Below, in pieces: positions 26,696-35,836 of a stretch of 56,362 nt of DNA (position 1 is its first letter; each line of letters starts with the position of its first letter). The stretch lies in the NCBI RefSeq assembly GCF_011057715.1, contig NZ_LNGH01000014.1:1-56362 (forward strand). The letters run 5' to 3'. The notes under the pieces are model-generated. The model saw only the letters and a list, made by a program, of their open reading frames with translations, made no database searches and was not told the DNA's origin. The stretch comes from Marinitoga sp. 38H-ov (GTDB lineage Bacteria; Thermotogota; Thermotogae; Petrotogales; Petrotogaceae). A program made the translations under genes and the position numbers.

Positions 26696-28693
26696 TCACA
26701 AAAATTCAATTTTTTTATATACTATAGCAGTTTTCCCTTCTATATAACCATTAATTATTCCATTATATACATTAATACTTTCATTTTTTACTCCTTTTGT
26801 ACTAAAAATCGGTTTAAGAGAACCTTCGTATATCTCTGCTATCCATACTGGAATTTCATATTCATATTCTTCTTCATTTATATTTATTATTACTAGTAAA
26901 TGTTCATTATTATTCCAAATACCATATGAAAGGAATCCTTTATCCCATTTTAAAAATTCAATAGAACCATTTCTTAAAACATGATTCCATTTATAAAATT
27001 TTATCATATTTTTCATAAAATTCAAACGATGTTTGTATTCCTCTTCATTTAATTTATCCCAAGGAAAAGTTCGTCTATTATCTGGATCGGTCCATCCAGA
27101 TAAACCAATCTCATCTCCATAATATAGTCCCGGAGATCCTGGTAAAGTAAAATTCATTAAGTATCCTATTTTAAACATTTCCCAATCTATTCCTTTTTCC
27201 GCTTCTTCATGTCCTAAAATATGTGCTCTTCCAATTTTTTTAGTTGTTCTAGTTGCCCACCTTGAATGATCGTGATTACTTAACTGATTTAAAGAAATAT
27301 ATTTTGAATTTAAAGGCAATTGACTCCATGCCCATTTTAATTGATGAATAAACCATTCAGAATTACCAATTAATTCAGGTTTGAAATCATCGTTATGTTT
27401 TTCTATTCCTGTTAAAAAATAACTTATAGGATCCATTGAACCAATGTAATTCATTATTCCATCCCAAGAAAGATTTTCAATCCATTCTTTAGGAGATTCA
27501 TAATCTTCGGCAAAAATAATAGCGTCTTTATTTGCACGTTTTACAATAGTTCTAAAATATCTCCAAAATGTCTTATTAACATTTTTATTTTTTCCTAAAT
27601 CTCTAGCTACATCTAATCTCCAACCATCTGCATTAAAAGAATTTGAAACCCATTTTTCACCAATTTCAGAAATATATTTCCAAAGTAACATTGTTTTATC
27701 ATAATTTAATTTGGGTAAAGATTTATATCCCCACCATCCTTCATATCCATCTTCATTCCAGTAAAAATACTCTGATTCCGGAGCATTAGGATTATTAATA
27801 ACTCCCATATCTTTACCATATACATTGTATTCATTTACCCATTTGTGGTATGAACCACAATGGTTAAACACACCATCTAGCACTATTCTAATATTCCTTT
27901 TATGAGCTTCTTCTACTAATTTAGCAAATAAATTATCGCTTTCAATTAAATTTTTTTCAGATGTTGTTCTTACTTTATATTTTTCATTAATATCATCATT
28001 ATCCTCAATAATAACCCCTAAATGAGGATCTATATGTTCATAGTCCTGTGTATCATATTTATGGGGACTTGGAGATACAAAAATTGGATTTAAATATATT
28101 ACCTCTATACCTAAATCTTGTAAATAATCCAATTTTTCAATAATCCCTTGTAAATCTCCCCCATAGAATTCTTTGTGTCCTTTTGTTGGGTGTGGTAATT
28201 CATCCCATTCTTTTTTTATTATAGGTTCTCCATCATATATATACTCACCATTAACAGGATCATTAGATGGATCACCGTTATTAAATCTATCAGGAAAAAT
28301 TTGATAATATACAGCACCAATTGACCATTCAGGAACTTCAAAATCTGGTATAATAACAAAATCTTCAATATACCTATTATTCACTATACCCTGAGAATCA
28401 TATTTAATTATCTTATTTTCATTTGAAAAATTTATTTCAAAATGATATCTTATAAACCTTTCTGTTAATTTAAAACTTGTTGAATAATACCAAAAATAAT
28501 CATTTTCATATTCCAAACTCATATTCGTATGCTTATATCTATGAGTATTTTTCTTTGTTGCTAAATATAATTTCCCTGAAACTTCACCATACTTTTTAGG
28601 TATTCTTATTTTTATTGTAATTTCATCACCTGTTTTTGGATTTGTTGGGTTTAAATAATTGCTGCTTTGGTCGGAGTATATTCCGAAAATCAT
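26696..28693 (-). CDS. GH13 alpha-amylase family enzyme, neopullulanase/cyclomaltodextrinase-like (665 aa)
   Basis: An N-terminal beta domain of about 120 residues (CBM34-like) precedes a TIM barrel. Catalytic residues are D361 in GWRLDVARD (nucleophile), E396 in FAEDYES (acid/base) and D475 in LSNHDHSRW (transition-state stabiliser). The barrel start WSIGAVYYQIFPDRFNNGDP is typical of neopullulanases, maltogenic amylases and cyclomaltodextrinases. It lacks a signal peptide, so it should act in the cytoplasm on imported malto-oligosaccharides or cyclodextrins. The ATG at 28693 is preferred because GGAGGATG precedes it; an earlier in-frame ATG overlaps that site. The upstream ABC-F gene overlaps by a few bases. 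Confidence 0.92.
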   Translation of the reverse strand: MIFGIYSDQSSNYLNPTNPKTGDEITIKIRIPKKYGEVSGKLYLATKKNTHRYKHTNMSLEYENDYFWYYSTSFKLTERFIRYHFEINFSNENKIIKYDSQGIVNNRYIEDFVIIPDFEVPEWSIGAVYYQIFPDRFNNGDPSNDPVNGEYIYDGEPIIKKEWDELPHPTKGHKEFYGGDLQGIIEKLDYLQDLGIEVIYLNPIFVSPSPHKYDTQDYEHIDPHLGVIIEDNDDINEKYKVRTTSEKNLIESDNLFAKLVEEAHKRNIRIVLDGVFNHCGSYHKWVNEYNVYGKDMGVINNPNAPESEYFYWNEDGYEGWWGYKSLPKLNYDKTMLLWKYISEIGEKWVSNSFNADGWRLDVARDLGKNKNVNKTFWRYFRTIVKRANKDAIIFAEDYESPKEWIENLSWDGIMNYIGSMDPISYFLTGIEKHNDDFKPELIGNSEWFIHQLKWAWSQLPLNSKYISLNQLSNHDHSRWATRTTKKIGRAHILGHEEAEKGIDWEMFKIGYLMNFTLPGSPGLYYGDEIGLSGWTDPDNRRTFPWDKLNEEEYKHRLNFMKNMIKFYKWNHVLRNGSIEFLKWDKGFLSYGIWNNNEHLLVIININEEEYEYEIPVWIAEIYEGSLKPIFSTKGVKNESINVYNGIINGYIEGKTAIVYKKIEFL

Positions 28694-28697
28694 ATAA

Positions 28698-30488
28698 TCA
28701 TCCTCCATTTAATTCATTTAGTTCATCATTAATTTCTATTTCTCTTTCAGTAATTTCCTCAAGCTTATTTTCAAAATTTAATTTCTCACTCTGTAATTCT
28801 ATTAATTTTTGATAATCTTTGGAATACTTTATCATTAAATTTTCAACCTTTTCAATTTCTATTATTATTTTTTCAAATTCTTTTTCAAGTTTTTCTTTTT
28901 CTCTTTCTAGTGATTTAATTCTATTTTTTATTCTTTTATTTATCTCATAATCTTTATTTTCATTATTATCTTTTTTTAATTTAAATGAGTCATTTAATAA
29001 TATTGGTAATAACTTTCCAAATTCAGAAAATTCCAATAAATTAGCATTATTTATTAAAAAATATCTATCAGATAAACTAGTAATTAAATTTTCATCATGT
29101 GAAACCATTATTATTGATCCTTTAAACTCCTTTAAAGTTTCTTCTAAAGTTTGAACAGTAAAAATATCAAGGTGATTTGTTGGTTCATCCAATATTAATA
29201 CATTTGGTTTTTGTAAAATTAATTTTGCTAAAGCTAATCTAGTTAATTCCCCACCACTTAAAGTATTTATTTCTTTAAAAACTGAATCTCCGGAAAACCC
29301 AAATCTTCCTAGGTATTTCCTTACTTCAAAATCTTGCCATTCAGGAACATCTTGCCAAATAGTTTTTATAACATTAAATGATTGAGCTAAAGAAGAAATT
29401 ACTTGATCAAGATAACCAATCTTAATATTATATCCCCATTCTATAGTTCCTTTATTAGGAGTTAATTTTCCAATTAATAATTTTAATAATGTTGATTTAC
29501 CACTACCATTTTTCCCAAGAATAGTAACTTTTTCTCCTTCATTAATTTCAAAGTTAATATCTTCTAATATTTCTTTATTATCATATTTAAAATATAAATT
29601 TTTAACAGTAATTACTTTATACCCCGTTCTTTTTGGTTCAGGAATTTTTATTTTAATAACTTGCTGTTCTTCTAAAGAATCAATCTCCTCATATTCCTTC
29701 AATATTTTATCTCTGAGCATTTCTCTAAATTTTGCTTGCTTCATCATTTTTTCCGTTCCCCATTTTCGAAAACGCTCTATCATTTCATTTAATCTATTTA
29801 TTTCTTTTTCTAAATTTTTCTTTCTATTAGTAATATTTATTAAGATATTCTCTCTAAGATTTAAATATTGGTTATAATTACCTTGAAAATCCCATACTTT
29901 AAAATTATTTATTTCCCAAAATCTATTTGCTAATTCCTTAATAAATTTTCTATCATGCGATACAAATATCAAAGCCCCTTTATAATTTTTCAAATAATTA
30001 ATTAACCAATTAATAGAATATATATCTAAATGATTTGTAGGCTCATCTAAAATCAATAAATTATAATCTCCGGCTAAAAGTCTTCCTAATGCTAATCTTG
30101 TTAATTCCCCTCCACTAAGAGATTTAATTTTTCTAGCCCATTCATATTCTTCAAATCCCATACCCTTAAGAACAGATCTAACTATTTTATTTTTCATTTC
30201 ATCGTTTATGTTTTTTTCAATTTCTTTTAAAACATACTCAAACAAGGATAAATCCATTTCATCAGCTCTAAATTGCTTTAAATATCCTAATTTTAAATTT
30301 TTTGTTCTTAAAACTTTTCCTTCTAATGGTTCAATTTCCCCATTAATGATTCTTAATAATGTAGTTTTCCCAGAACCATTTGGACCAATCAGTGCAATTC
30401 TATCATTTTCATAAACAGATAAATTGACATCATAAAAGATGTCTTGACTTCCAAAATTATGAGAAACTTCATTTATTTTAAAAAGCAT
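28698..30488 (-). CDS. ABC-F family ATPase (596 aa)
   Basis: Two tandem nucleotide-binding domains without membrane segments. NBD1 has GPNGSGKTT at about residue 34 and LSGGELTRLALGRLL; NBD2 has GKNGSGKST at about 330 and LSGGELTRLALAKLI. Both have DEPTNHLD Walker B blocks. A charged inter-domain helix pair (about residues 215-275) and a C-terminal coiled coil (about 525-596) match ribosome-associated ABC-F proteins such as Uup, EttA or antibiotic-resistance ABC-Fs. The subtype is not certain. ATG follows GAGGTG. It lies in the run from the DUF1175-like gene to the STAS gene. Confidence 0.93.
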   Translation of the reverse strand: MLFKINEVSHNFGSQDIFYDVNLSVYENDRIALIGPNGSGKTTLLRIINGEIEPLEGKVLRTKNLKLGYLKQFRADEMDLSLFEYVLKEIEKNINDEMKNKIVRSVLKGMGFEEYEWARKIKSLSGGELTRLALGRLLAGDYNLLILDEPTNHLDIYSINWLINYLKNYKGALIFVSHDRKFIKELANRFWEINNFKVWDFQGNYNQYLNLRENILINITNRKKNLEKEINRLNEMIERFRKWGTEKMMKQAKFREMLRDKILKEYEEIDSLEEQQVIKIKIPEPKRTGYKVITVKNLYFKYDNKEILEDINFEINEGEKVTILGKNGSGKSTLLKLLIGKLTPNKGTIEWGYNIKIGYLDQVISSLAQSFNVIKTIWQDVPEWQDFEVRKYLGRFGFSGDSVFKEINTLSGGELTRLALAKLILQKPNVLILDEPTNHLDIFTVQTLEETLKEFKGSIIMVSHDENLITSLSDRYFLINNANLLEFSEFGKLLPILLNDSFKLKKDNNENKDYEINKRIKNRIKSLEREKEKLEKEFEKIIIEIEKVENLMIKYSKDYQKLIELQSEKLNFENKLEEITEREIEINDELNELNGG

Positions 30489-30529
30489 TTTTTCACCTCA
30501 AGCAAATAATAAAAATAAAATATTTAAAA

Positions 30530-31243
30530 TTATAACATTAATAACTTAAATTTAAAAACCCCTAAGAAATATTTATTATTTTTAACAGGAAGCCATGATG
30601 GATCAAATTTATAAAATTCACTTAATTTTACTACTTTAATATATCCACCTCCATCAATTGGCCCAGTATGATATATCAAAAATTTTTCATTTCTATATTC
30701 AATATATATCATTAAATGATATGGAAATTCCGGATCTTCCGGATGAAAAAAAGCTAAAATATCCCCAGATTTTGCTTTATCAATATCTTTAGAAATATAT
30801 TCTAAATTAAATTCTATTAAATATCTTGCAGTAACATATTCAGAAAAATCTTCATCAATATTTTTTTTATCAAATATACCATCATTTTTTCTAAAGATTT
30901 TCACTCCTACAAATGGAACATCTGGATAATTATATCTCAAATCTTTAAATATTGGCCCTTTATAATTATTACTGGCAAGCCAACTTGCGTCATGTTTTTT
31001 TAATGTTTCTTTATATGCAAATTTTATCAATCCAGCACAATCACTATAATTATATGGCAAATTTTTTTCAACAGCTATATTAATAACTATATTAGTAAAC
31101 CAATTTCTAAAAATAATGCTTTCTTCCTCATTAAATTCTAGAGAATCTTCAAAACCATTTAAATTCTTATCTATTGGTATATATTCTTTTTTACAACTTA
31201 TAAATAATAAAGTTATCAAAAAAAGAATAAATATCTTTTTCAT
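30530..31243 (-). CDS. DUF1175 (YfaT-like) lipoprotein (237 aa)
   Basis: A signal peptide ends in a lipobox (LLFISC, Cys at about residue 17). The mature part contains YSDCAGLIKFAYKE, then SGDILAFFHPEDPEF and PYHLMIYIE with an IYHTGPIDGGGY block. The order Cys-x-GL, GD-x-x-FF, His resembles NlpC/P60 cysteine peptidases, which suggests a related papain-like fold. In E. coli, yfaT (DUF1175) lies beside yfaS, an alpha-2-macroglobulin. Here too it follows the alpha-2-macroglobulin gene, which supports the assignment. Enzyme activity is unproven. Confidence 0.75.
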   Translation of the reverse strand: MKKIFILFLITLLFISCKKEYIPIDKNLNGFEDSLEFNEEESIIFRNWFTNIVINIAVEKNLPYNYSDCAGLIKFAYKETLKKHDASWLASNNYKGPIFKDLRYNYPDVPFVGVKIFRKNDGIFDKKNIDEDFSEYVTARYLIEFNLEYISKDIDKAKSGDILAFFHPEDPEFPYHLMIYIEYRNEKFLIYHTGPIDGGGYIKVVKLSEFYKFDPSWLPVKNNKYFLGVFKFKLLML

Positions 31244-31244
31244 T

Positions 31245-31604
31245 TTAAAACCCCAATTTTTTTATATATATATCTTGATATTTATAATTCATATTCAAAA
31301 AATTAGTTAAATAGTAATGATACAGCTCATGAATAATAGTTTTTCTAAATATATTTAATTTCTTTAATACATAAAAAGGTTGTGAAATAATAATATTTTC
31401 TTCTGGTATAAATATAGCAGCCTTTGAATATGGTTGATTTGTAAGTAGATTGTATTCAAATAATGTATCTGCTTCTATAATTAATACTTCAAAATCTAAA
31501 GGATAATTTAAATCAAAATCATATGGATATACATGTATTTTGTATCCTAATACAAATATATTAATTATCAAGAATATCAATATAAATAATTTTTGAACTC
31601 CCAT
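31245..31604 (-). CDS. Small membrane-anchored HExxH protein (119 aa)
   Basis: The ATG at 31604 is preceded by GGAGTGG and overlaps the 3' end of the alpha-2-macroglobulin gene by 44 bp in another frame. Residues 1-18 form a signal peptide or membrane anchor (VQKLFILIFLIINIFVLG). Near the C-terminus FRKTIIHELYHYYLTNF contains HELYH, the zinc-binding motif of zincin peptidases. It is too short for most known peptidase families and no third ligand can be assigned. It ends 2 bp before the DUF1175-like gene. A role in processing or sensing next to the alpha-2-macroglobulin is inferred from context. Confidence 0.65.
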   Translation of the reverse strand: MGVQKLFILIFLIINIFVLGYKIHVYPYDFDLNYPLDFEVLIIEADTLFEYNLLTNQPYSKAAIFIPEENIIISQPFYVLKKLNIFRKTIIHELYHYYLTNFLNMNYKYQDIYIKKLGF

Positions 31605-34600
31605 ATATTCCACTCCAATACATTGAATATCCAACTGTATGTAAAAGAGTATATCTTCCTGGTAGTGTTGGTTTCCAATAATATTCAAATATACCATTCT
31701 TAAATCCATTTGCAAAAAAAGATATTTTATTTTTATTTATTTGATAAGCACTATACCAATAAATCCAATTATTATACCAATTATAATAAAATTTATATGA
31801 TGGTTTAATAGTATTTTCATTATAATTAGTAAGTATTTGAGAAGAACCAATATATGGATCTTCAAAAATTAAATAAGCTGGAATTTCTGATATAAATTGT
31901 ATTTTTGTTTTTATAATATCAGATAAATATATATTATGTTTTCCTTTTTTAAATAGAATCTTAAATTTTCCAAAATTAGATATAGGCATTGAATTTCCTT
32001 CAAATTTCACAGATCCATAGTATATGTTATTATTTAATACTCTATATGCACTTATAGGAAATACATATTCCAACTTTTCATTATTTAACATATACATTGA
32101 ATCATTAAATAAATAAATATTATTATTAAATACATCAACATATCGAAAATCTTTATTTAATTCAATAGTTTTATCATCTAATATTAATTTATTATTTTTT
32201 AATATTATAATTCTATTGTTATATATAGCAAAATCTTTAATATTTTCATCAATTTTTTTATTAGATACAATTTCAAATAATCCTTTAGACGTATGTAAAT
32301 ATATTTTTTTATTAACGCTCCTTAAAGAATATGGATAACCATAATTAATATTGTTTGCAAAAACTTCCCCTTTTATAATTTCAAAAAATATATTAAATAA
32401 TTGAAACTTTTCATCTTTCCCTTTATATAACCATATATATTCATTCCCTCTTCTTTCCAAAATGCCAACAGACAATATCTCAACATTTTCCGGTATAAAA
32501 TTTTTATTCAATGGCATAAAACTATCAATTAAATAATTTCTTTTATCTTGAGAAATGATCATAGGATAGTTTTTATACAAAATTTTTTCTATTTTTATAC
32601 CTTTATTTACATATTCTTTATCAATATTCATCTTATCTATTATCTTTAAATTATTAAATTCTAAATTAGAAAAATCAAAAAGTGCCATATTAACTCTTGC
32701 CTTATCTTTTGTTGAATACCATTTGTTTAATAATAAATATTTCAATACTTTAAATGATAATTCTTTTTCATTTTTTTCTGTTAATAATTTTAATAACCAC
32801 GAATTTAATTCTATATTACTAACAAAATAATCTTCGTAATATTCCAAATAAGCTATATCATTTACTATTACAATTTTTTCTAATAAATTATTAAAGGCAT
32901 TATTATTAAAAAATGAATAAAATAATAAGTCAAGTTCATTTTCAGGTATTATATTTAAATCAATATTGTATAGTTTTAAAATATACCAAACATAACCCTT
33001 ATAGTTTGAATTTTGAAATTCAGATAATAAATATTTCAAGCCATTATCAATTATATTTTTATTAATATTAACGTTTGTCATATTTTTTATATAATAAAAT
33101 AATTCTAATACATATGTTGTTATATATGTATCTGACTTATCATTTGGCCACCATCCCCATCCACCATCAATATTCTGATATTTATATAATCTAAATATAA
33201 CATCATTTAATTTTTTTTGAATTTTATCTTCGTTAATACCCGAAATAACTGATGATACAGACTGCTCAGTACACATATATGGAAATTCTAATAATTCATT
33301 AATATTATCATCGATTATTTTTTTTATATTAAAAATTTCTCCTTCTTTACCTTGGACAATTTCTTTTTCATTTCTTTTTAAAATATTATCATATACTTTA
33401 AGATTTAATTTTACTATATCTTTTTCAAAATTAAATACTATAGGATATTCTTCTGCTTTATTAGCATTTAAAATAAATTTAATCACTTTATTTGAATTTT
33501 TTTTGATATCCATTACTCCAGATTTAGGAGAAATATCAAATTTACTATCTATATAATAATTTATTTTTAAATCTTTTTTCATATTATTGTATATTACAAC
33601 TGGAAATTCGATAAAATCACCTTTGATTGCAAATTTTGGTAAAATAGGTCTTATATAAAAATCTTTGTTAGAAATATATTTATCTATTTTTGTACCGATT
33701 TTACCATTTGATACACCATTAACAGTTACTCTAAAAGATGTTATTGAATCTGGATTTTTAAAAGATATTTTTGCATAACCATTTTTAGTTTTAATTGCTG
33801 ACAACCATAATGCCGTATCAGGAAAAAATTCCCTAGTATTTACTTTTTGAGAATTTACTACCTTTGTAGAAGCTAAAATATTTTTAGATTGTTTTAAACT
33901 TACTCTATTATTATAAAAGAAATATTGATTTGAAGAATCTATGATTATGTCAGGATAATATAATTCTGAATATAATGATTTCTCTAAATCAAATTTATAA
34001 TCAACCAATGAAAATATTGACTCATCGACTACAGATAAAGTAAATTCTGCATCTTCATTTGAAATAATCTCTAAATCAACCATCTCTTTAGGAGTATAAC
34101 TATCTTTTGATAATTTTATATAAAAATTTAAATTTCTATTTTGTTTTAAATTAACTGTTTGAATATTTTTAATAATTTTATAATTTTCTACATAAAAAGA
34201 TATTAGAAAAAGATTCCTTTCCAGAGGTGATTCGGGAATTTCCAATATATTTCCTTCATCATATAACTTTCTTCCGCATAGAAAAACATAACCATTAAAA
34301 TCTAATATTTTTATTGTATTATTATCTATTTTATATTTAATTCCTTTTTCTTCTTGATATAATGATGCATATGAATAAACATATACATATGCATCATCAT
34401 ATGAAAGTTTAATTTTATATGATCCTTCTTTTTTTAGTAATATTGGAATATCAAACTTTCCATCAAAAGAGTACGAAGAAGATGAAATTATATTATTTGA
34501 ATTATCGAAAATTTCAATCTTTATATTCCCAGAAACAGGTATATTATTTATATCACTCACAATACCAGAAATTGTAAATTCACTATTTAACTTACTTTGA

Positions 34601-35835
34601 TAATAATATTTATCAGTTTTTATTAAATAATTACCATTATATACTTTAACAGAATATTCATCTTCCATTTGTCTTTGGCTTTCATCAATGGTTACTATTT
34701 GTATAACATAATATCCGTTATGTTCCGATTGAACTTTAATTGGAAGAAGTATTTCGCCATTTTCATTGGTAAAAGAAATTCCTTGATATACTAATTTCTG
34801 ATCATTAGAATTTATAGGAAAATATCTTATATAATAAGCAACTTGAGCATTATTAACAGGTTCTTCATTATAATATTTTAACTTAATCTTATAATTTATT
34901 ATTTCATTAGAAAAGTAATATTCTTTATCAGAACTCAAAAAAATTTGATATTCTGGTTTAATGTAATTTTGTATATAAAAACCATAATATTCCTCTTCAC
35001 CTTCATATAAAACATTTAAAGAATAATAACCAATAGGTAATTCCTTATTCAAAACATAATCATAGCTTACCCCACCAAATTCATCTGTAATTATTTCATT
35101 ATTAAATAATTCTAAATCATTTGGCCCTTTTAATTTTAATAGTATTTTTTTATTTTTTGATGGCATATATATATTATCTTTATTTTCAAAAAGATGAATT
35201 TTTATATGTAATTCATCACCTGGTTTATATATTGGTTTATCAGTAATTATAATAATTTTATTATTCCCATATGTTTTATATGGGTTATATATATTTTTAA
35301 TAGCATATGAATTGTGTTTTTTTGCTATAATTTTTTTTAAATTTTTAATTTTTATTTCTAAATCAGATATATTTTTATAATTGATAACTTCTCCAAAATC
35401 ATCAACTAAATATATATCGGCATTTGATAATATACCATTTTTTAAATCTATAATTTTTATTTTTAAATATTCACCGTCATATATTGAAATAAAATCAATA
35501 GATCTTACTATAATAATATTATAATTAGTAATTTCTTTACCTTGTAACTCTAATAAATAAACTCCTTCATTATTAATTTTTTCAGAATAATTATTATCTT
35601 TAAACTTTATTTTTTTAGTGTAGATTAACTCTTTATTTAATTCATTTATTTTCTTTTCTTTATAAAAAACTTCCATTGGATCTAAAATATTGTATAATTT
35701 TAATATAACAGAATCCTCATTATATCCTTTAATTTTAATATTTTCTCCTGGATATAATATAGTATTTTCTATATATGTGTATGAAAAAACATTTAATATT
35801 AATAGTAGAAATAAAAATAAAAATATTTTTCTCAT
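31561..35835 (-). CDS. Bacterial alpha-2-macroglobulin (1424 aa)
   Basis: A large periplasmic protease-trapping protein. A signal peptide covers residues 1-18. MG-type beta domains follow, including 'DKPIYKPGDELHIKIHLFEN' (the MG1/MG2 hallmark) near residue 198. The segment 'DTALWLSAIKTKNGYAKISF' near 675 matches the A2M core start. The thioester motif CTEQ is at residues 855-858 in FPYMCTEQSVSS, and a helical alpha/alpha-toroid follows with 'YQNIDGGWGWWPNDKSDTYI'. The N-terminus has no lipobox. The gene starts one base after the GGDEF gene. Homologues trap attacking proteases by covalent thioester linkage. Eukaryote-like A2M is known in many bacteria with an outer envelope. Confidence 0.92.
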   Translation of the reverse strand: MRKIFLFLFLLLILNVFSYTYIENTILYPGENIKIKGYNEDSVILKLYNILDPMEVFYKEKKINELNKELIYTKKIKFKDNNYSEKINNEGVYLLELQGKEITNYNIIIVRSIDFISIYDGEYLKIKIIDLKNGILSNADIYLVDDFGEVINYKNISDLEIKIKNLKKIIAKKHNSYAIKNIYNPYKTYGNNKIIIITDKPIYKPGDELHIKIHLFENKDNIYMPSKNKKILLKLKGPNDLELFNNEIITDEFGGVSYDYVLNKELPIGYYSLNVLYEGEEEYYGFYIQNYIKPEYQIFLSSDKEYYFSNEIINYKIKLKYYNEEPVNNAQVAYYIRYFPINSNDQKLVYQGISFTNENGEILLPIKVQSEHNGYYVIQIVTIDESQRQMEDEYSVKVYNGNYLIKTDKYYYQSKLNSEFTISGIVSDINNIPVSGNIKIEIFDNSNNIISSSSYSFDGKFDIPILLKKEGSYKIKLSYDDAYVYVYSYASLYQEEKGIKYKIDNNTIKILDFNGYVFLCGRKLYDEGNILEIPESPLERNLFLISFYVENYKIIKNIQTVNLKQNRNLNFYIKLSKDSYTPKEMVDLEIISNEDAEFTLSVVDESIFSLVDYKFDLEKSLYSELYYPDIIIDSSNQYFFYNNRVSLKQSKNILASTKVVNSQKVNTREFFPDTALWLSAIKTKNGYAKISFKNPDSITSFRVTVNGVSNGKIGTKIDKYISNKDFYIRPILPKFAIKGDFIEFPVVIYNNMKKDLKINYYIDSKFDISPKSGVMDIKKNSNKVIKFILNANKAEEYPIVFNFEKDIVKLNLKVYDNILKRNEKEIVQGKEGEIFNIKKIIDDNINELLEFPYMCTEQSVSSVISGINEDKIQKKLNDVIFRLYKYQNIDGGWGWWPNDKSDTYITTYVLELFYYIKNMTNVNINKNIIDNGLKYLLSEFQNSNYKGYVWYILKLYNIDLNIIPENELDLLFYSFFNNNAFNNLLEKIVIVNDIAYLEYYEDYFVSNIELNSWLLKLLTEKNEKELSFKVLKYLLLNKWYSTKDKARVNMALFDFSNLEFNNLKIIDKMNIDKEYVNKGIKIEKILYKNYPMIISQDKRNYLIDSFMPLNKNFIPENVEILSVGILERRGNEYIWLYKGKDEKFQLFNIFFEIIKGEVFANNINYGYPYSLRSVNKKIYLHTSKGLFEIVSNKKIDENIKDFAIYNNRIIILKNNKLILDDKTIELNKDFRYVDVFNNNIYLFNDSMYMLNNEKLEYVFPISAYRVLNNNIYYGSVKFEGNSMPISNFGKFKILFKKGKHNIYLSDIIKTKIQFISEIPAYLIFEDPYIGSSQILTNYNENTIKPSYKFYYNWYNNWIYWYSAYQINKNKISFFANGFKNGIFEYYWKPTLPGRYTLLHTVGYSMYWSGIYGSSKIIYIDILDN

Positions 35836-35836
35836 T

